In this document: positions 60,514 to 63,061 of the stretch, piece by piece
Layout: every line of letters begins with the position of its first letter
How positions within the stretch are numbered: the stretch's first letter is position 1
NCBI GenBank assembly: GCA_002633005.1
Contig: NMRA01000078.1
Coordinates: forward strand, 739,565 to 802,625
DNA length: 63,061 nt
Direction: 5' to 3'
DNA from: Phoronis australis
Lineage: Eukaryota > Phoronida > Phoronidae
Notes under the pieces: model-generated
Told to the model about the DNA's origin: nothing
Database searches by the model: none
The model's input: the letters and a program-made list of their open reading frames with translations, nothing else
Translations under genes and position numbers: made by a program

Positions 60514-61065
60514 AGGTTGTGCATTTATATCACTTGACAAATTGTATAAAGTAGTCTCTTGTTCAGAAACATGTGTGCAAATAATCGGCTTTTCGTGTCA
60601 TTTTGTGGAACTGCAGGTTATTCAAGTGTTAGTGAGAATTACTTGACAGCGTTACTTATAGCGAAATCATTCTATTGTATTGCAACTGTGATATCTGGAA
60701 ATGTTAACGTTGTGTTGAAGATATTGTATAAGTATATTTTGCTACTAAATCAAAGATTTTTATATTAATGGTTTTGGTCAGAGCTAGTGTTTTTAGACAC
60801 AGCCACATACGTTGTTTGACTAGAGTTTTAGAAACTTTTTTAAAAAATGCCAGCGCTGTTGGTAGAGTTTTTAGACAGCTAGTCATTGTAGCCTGTCTCA
60901 AGTCTTAGGAACTGTTAAATAATATCAGTGCTGAATCTTATTTCGTTTGTATGGATAGTAAGCCCACAGCCATGGTTACGTATTAGTGACACCATGTATT
61001 GTAATTGACCTGTCGCCAGGACTTTGAGTGACTGCTTAAGTAACCAATTAGAACGCAGCATTCTT

Positions 61066-62500
61066 GACACACCTTCGTTTCCAAGCCACCATTTTACCCG
61101 ACAAACAACACGTTGCCACTTATTGTTTGTTTGTCGACATTTCGCAAGTGGGTGAGCCTTGCGATAGGTCAATTGGGGATCCCTGTAAACTGGGTGGGCT
61201 CATTTATCAATGGGCGTTTGTGGATTAGCCCTTGGGCTTCTATACGAAATGTAGCAATGTAAGGGGCAGTATCTTATGAAGATCAAGAACATATTGTTAA
61301 CCATGCTTCCCCTGGGGGGGGCCAGATTAGTGCATGCGTGTCAGTGTACAGCTACCAACCGACAGAGTATAATTTTGAATAACTGTTGGCATTCAGTGCA
61401 TTGCTGGAAGACCTTGAACATGAAAAGGTCAATTTTGATGAGATTTATCGTAATTGAATAGCTTCCATTTATTCTCAGTCGTATCTTCTGGTACAGTATG
61501 GAATTTGGTTATCAATAGAATTTATGATGCAACCAACTACTGTGGTCATTTGCCGAGTAGGGCTGCAAGGTACATATTTATATTCGCTGTGTGTAAATGT
61601 TCAACACCACCTATAGTTTACGTGTAACTGGAGATTTTGAAACGATGGAACTTTCCAGCTGTCACGGTGCTGTAACATTACGATCGTATGGTGGGATGTT
61701 CAAATGATTCTCGTACAAGTACATATAAGAAAGAACTTAATATACGTCTTCATTTGCTCTGCCCATCTTTATTTCCATAATTTTAATTGGGTTGTCGCTT
61801 TTGTACTAAATTTGAATGTTTCGTGTTTCTGTGGTAATTTTTTACACGTGTGTAATGAATGCATCGGAATGGTGCGAAGTGCCTTCAGAGTATTTCACTG
61901 GGAATGCACACAAATCCAACCAACCACTCCCAAGTTTATGCCCAGCTGTGGGCCGTGTAGTCGTTTGGTCTAGTCGATTGAAATGCTGCGTTTACGAGAC
62001 ATTGTGATGTCCGAAAAATGTAATTTATTATTTTTTGTAATTTGACACCAGGTGCCTGACTGTGTGATCCAGGCACACTAGTTTACCAGGTGGCGAGACT
62101 GTCTCATCCACGATTTGGCTCTGAACTCACATAGAACTGCCACGACATTTAGCAATTCTGTTAGAAATAGTTTGGCAGTGACAATTGACAAGGGAAGCAA
62201 AAGAATTTGTAAAAAGGAGAAGTAACTTCTTGGTATTGCTGTTGATGTCTGATAATACAATGCGGCATACTTTGTTCATGCAAAAGTACCATGTGGAGAT
62301 AATCTGATAATCTAAGTAAAAATACAGGCTAGTGTTGGCTGTCAGAGTAAATGTTTATTTTACATAACTTAGAGAGGGAAGTCATGATCAAGCCATTTGG
62401 TGCCACTTTTGTGAATGGTGCATTTGTGGGAGGGTTTACACCTACTACAAACCTGCTTTCTGTCAGTTATAAGGTTTCATTTAGGTCACTAAAGGTCACT
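61066..62500. other. No recognisable gene
   Basis: Overlapping short frames at 61704-62007 have no recognised domain. Nothing else supported. Confidence 0.4.
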
Positions 62501-62504
62501 AAAG

Positions 62505-62650
62505 GTCATTGTGGCCTAGTGGGATAAGTGTCGGCTCCTTTACTCAAGGTGGTGGGTTTGAGTCCCACTGGGGCACACTGTTACACCCTTGACTCTGGTC
62601 TGCAGCTCCTCAGCTCAGTTTTAACTGTATGTTAATAAAGCATAAAAATG
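62505..62650 (+). mobile_element. tRNA-derived SINE
   Basis: An A-box tggcctagtgg (62512-62522) and a B-box ggtttgagtcc (62555-62565) at tRNA spacing. The T stem gtggg/cccac pairs perfectly. The acceptor and anticodon stems are not intact, and unrelated tail sequence follows up to aataaagcataaaaatgg. Hence a SINE head carrying a polymerase III promoter rather than a working tRNA. Confidence 0.6.
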
Positions 62651-62928
62651 GTTACATCAGTGCAATGGGCCACCTGAGCGGCCTGCGAACGTCTGGTACA
62701 ACGTGTACCAGACCGCCTGCAATTATGTATTTTTTAAATGGTCTCAACTAAATGTTTCTTACTGTAATCGAATGAGAGGTGGTTTCTGGGCTTGGAAAAA
62801 TGGACAGTTTGTTACTGCTTGGGACCAGGCTACGTAAATATTTTGTTACCATTCATTCTTCAAACGTAACATTAAAAATAGTTAACAACAATGTTGAGGC
62901 AATGAGGTAAATAACTGGCTTGCCAGGG

Positions 62929-63061
62929 TGGGTCATGTTGGGCATTGTCGGGGTGGGTCATTTTGGGCGTTGTCGGGGTGGGTCATTTTGGACGTTGTCG
63001 GGGTGGGTCATTTTGGGCGTTGTCGGGGTGGGTCATTTTGGGGGTTGTCGGGGTGGCTCAT
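62929..63061 (+). repeat. 25-bp minisatellite, running off the window
   Basis: Unit ggtcattttgggcgttgtcg plus gggtg at exactly 25-bp spacing (62931, 62956, 62981 and on), more than five copies with few changes; the array continues beyond 63061. Confidence 0.9.

Larger units (their letters stand above)
60097..61064. repeat. 0.97-kb duplicated segment, copy 2 (likely haplotype 2)
   Basis: Begins directly after the n and continues past the end of copy 1 into unique sequence (gcattcttgacacacc), as expected of an overlapping contig. Confidence 0.9.

Overview
This is eukaryotic, animal nuclear DNA. Evidence: a protein split over seven exons by GT-AG introns, many degenerate MITE-like repeats and minisatellites, tRNA-derived repeats, and Penelope-type hammerhead ribozyme motifs. 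It is AT-rich and mostly non-coding. The gene content (a Roco-like protein with a Death domain) and repeat style suggest an invertebrate deuterostome such as an acorn worm or lancelet, but that is inference; no diagnostic marker is present. Single 'n' bases and one run of 199 n show a draft assembly.

Layout. 1-37 kb is a gene-poor repeat landscape. It holds a 63-bp minisatellite (1.7-2.2 kb), a ~450-bp higher-order tandem array (5.1-6.5 kb), two copies of a >1.2-kb TIR transposon (7.5-8.9 and 10.2-11.5 kb), several MITE families and a MITE with an internally triplicated 178-bp block (34 kb). At 37.1-40.9 kb a 1.9-kb segment occurs twice in tandem, joined by a single 'n', probably two haplotypes laid end to end. 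Each copy carries a short minus-strand signal-peptide exon with a good donor, the start of a gene whose remaining exons I could not find. 40.9-46.4 kb has no recognisable gene, but contains a near-perfect 50-nt hairpin and a tRNA-like relic.

The main gene lies on the plus strand, 46507-56904. Seven coding exons, with matching phases at every junction, give a 1129-residue protein. I read its order as PDZ, a Ser/Asn-rich linker with three repeats, a second PDZ, a degenerate Roc-like (pseudo-GTPase) domain, COR, then a C-terminal Death domain. I know of no described family with this order. Its introns carry three copies of one MITE.

59.1-61.1 kb is a second end-to-end duplication joined by 'n' (0.97 kb). 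Each copy holds a pair of inverted hammerhead ribozyme motifs of the Penelope type. The right end carries a tRNA-derived SINE and a 25-bp minisatellite running off the window.
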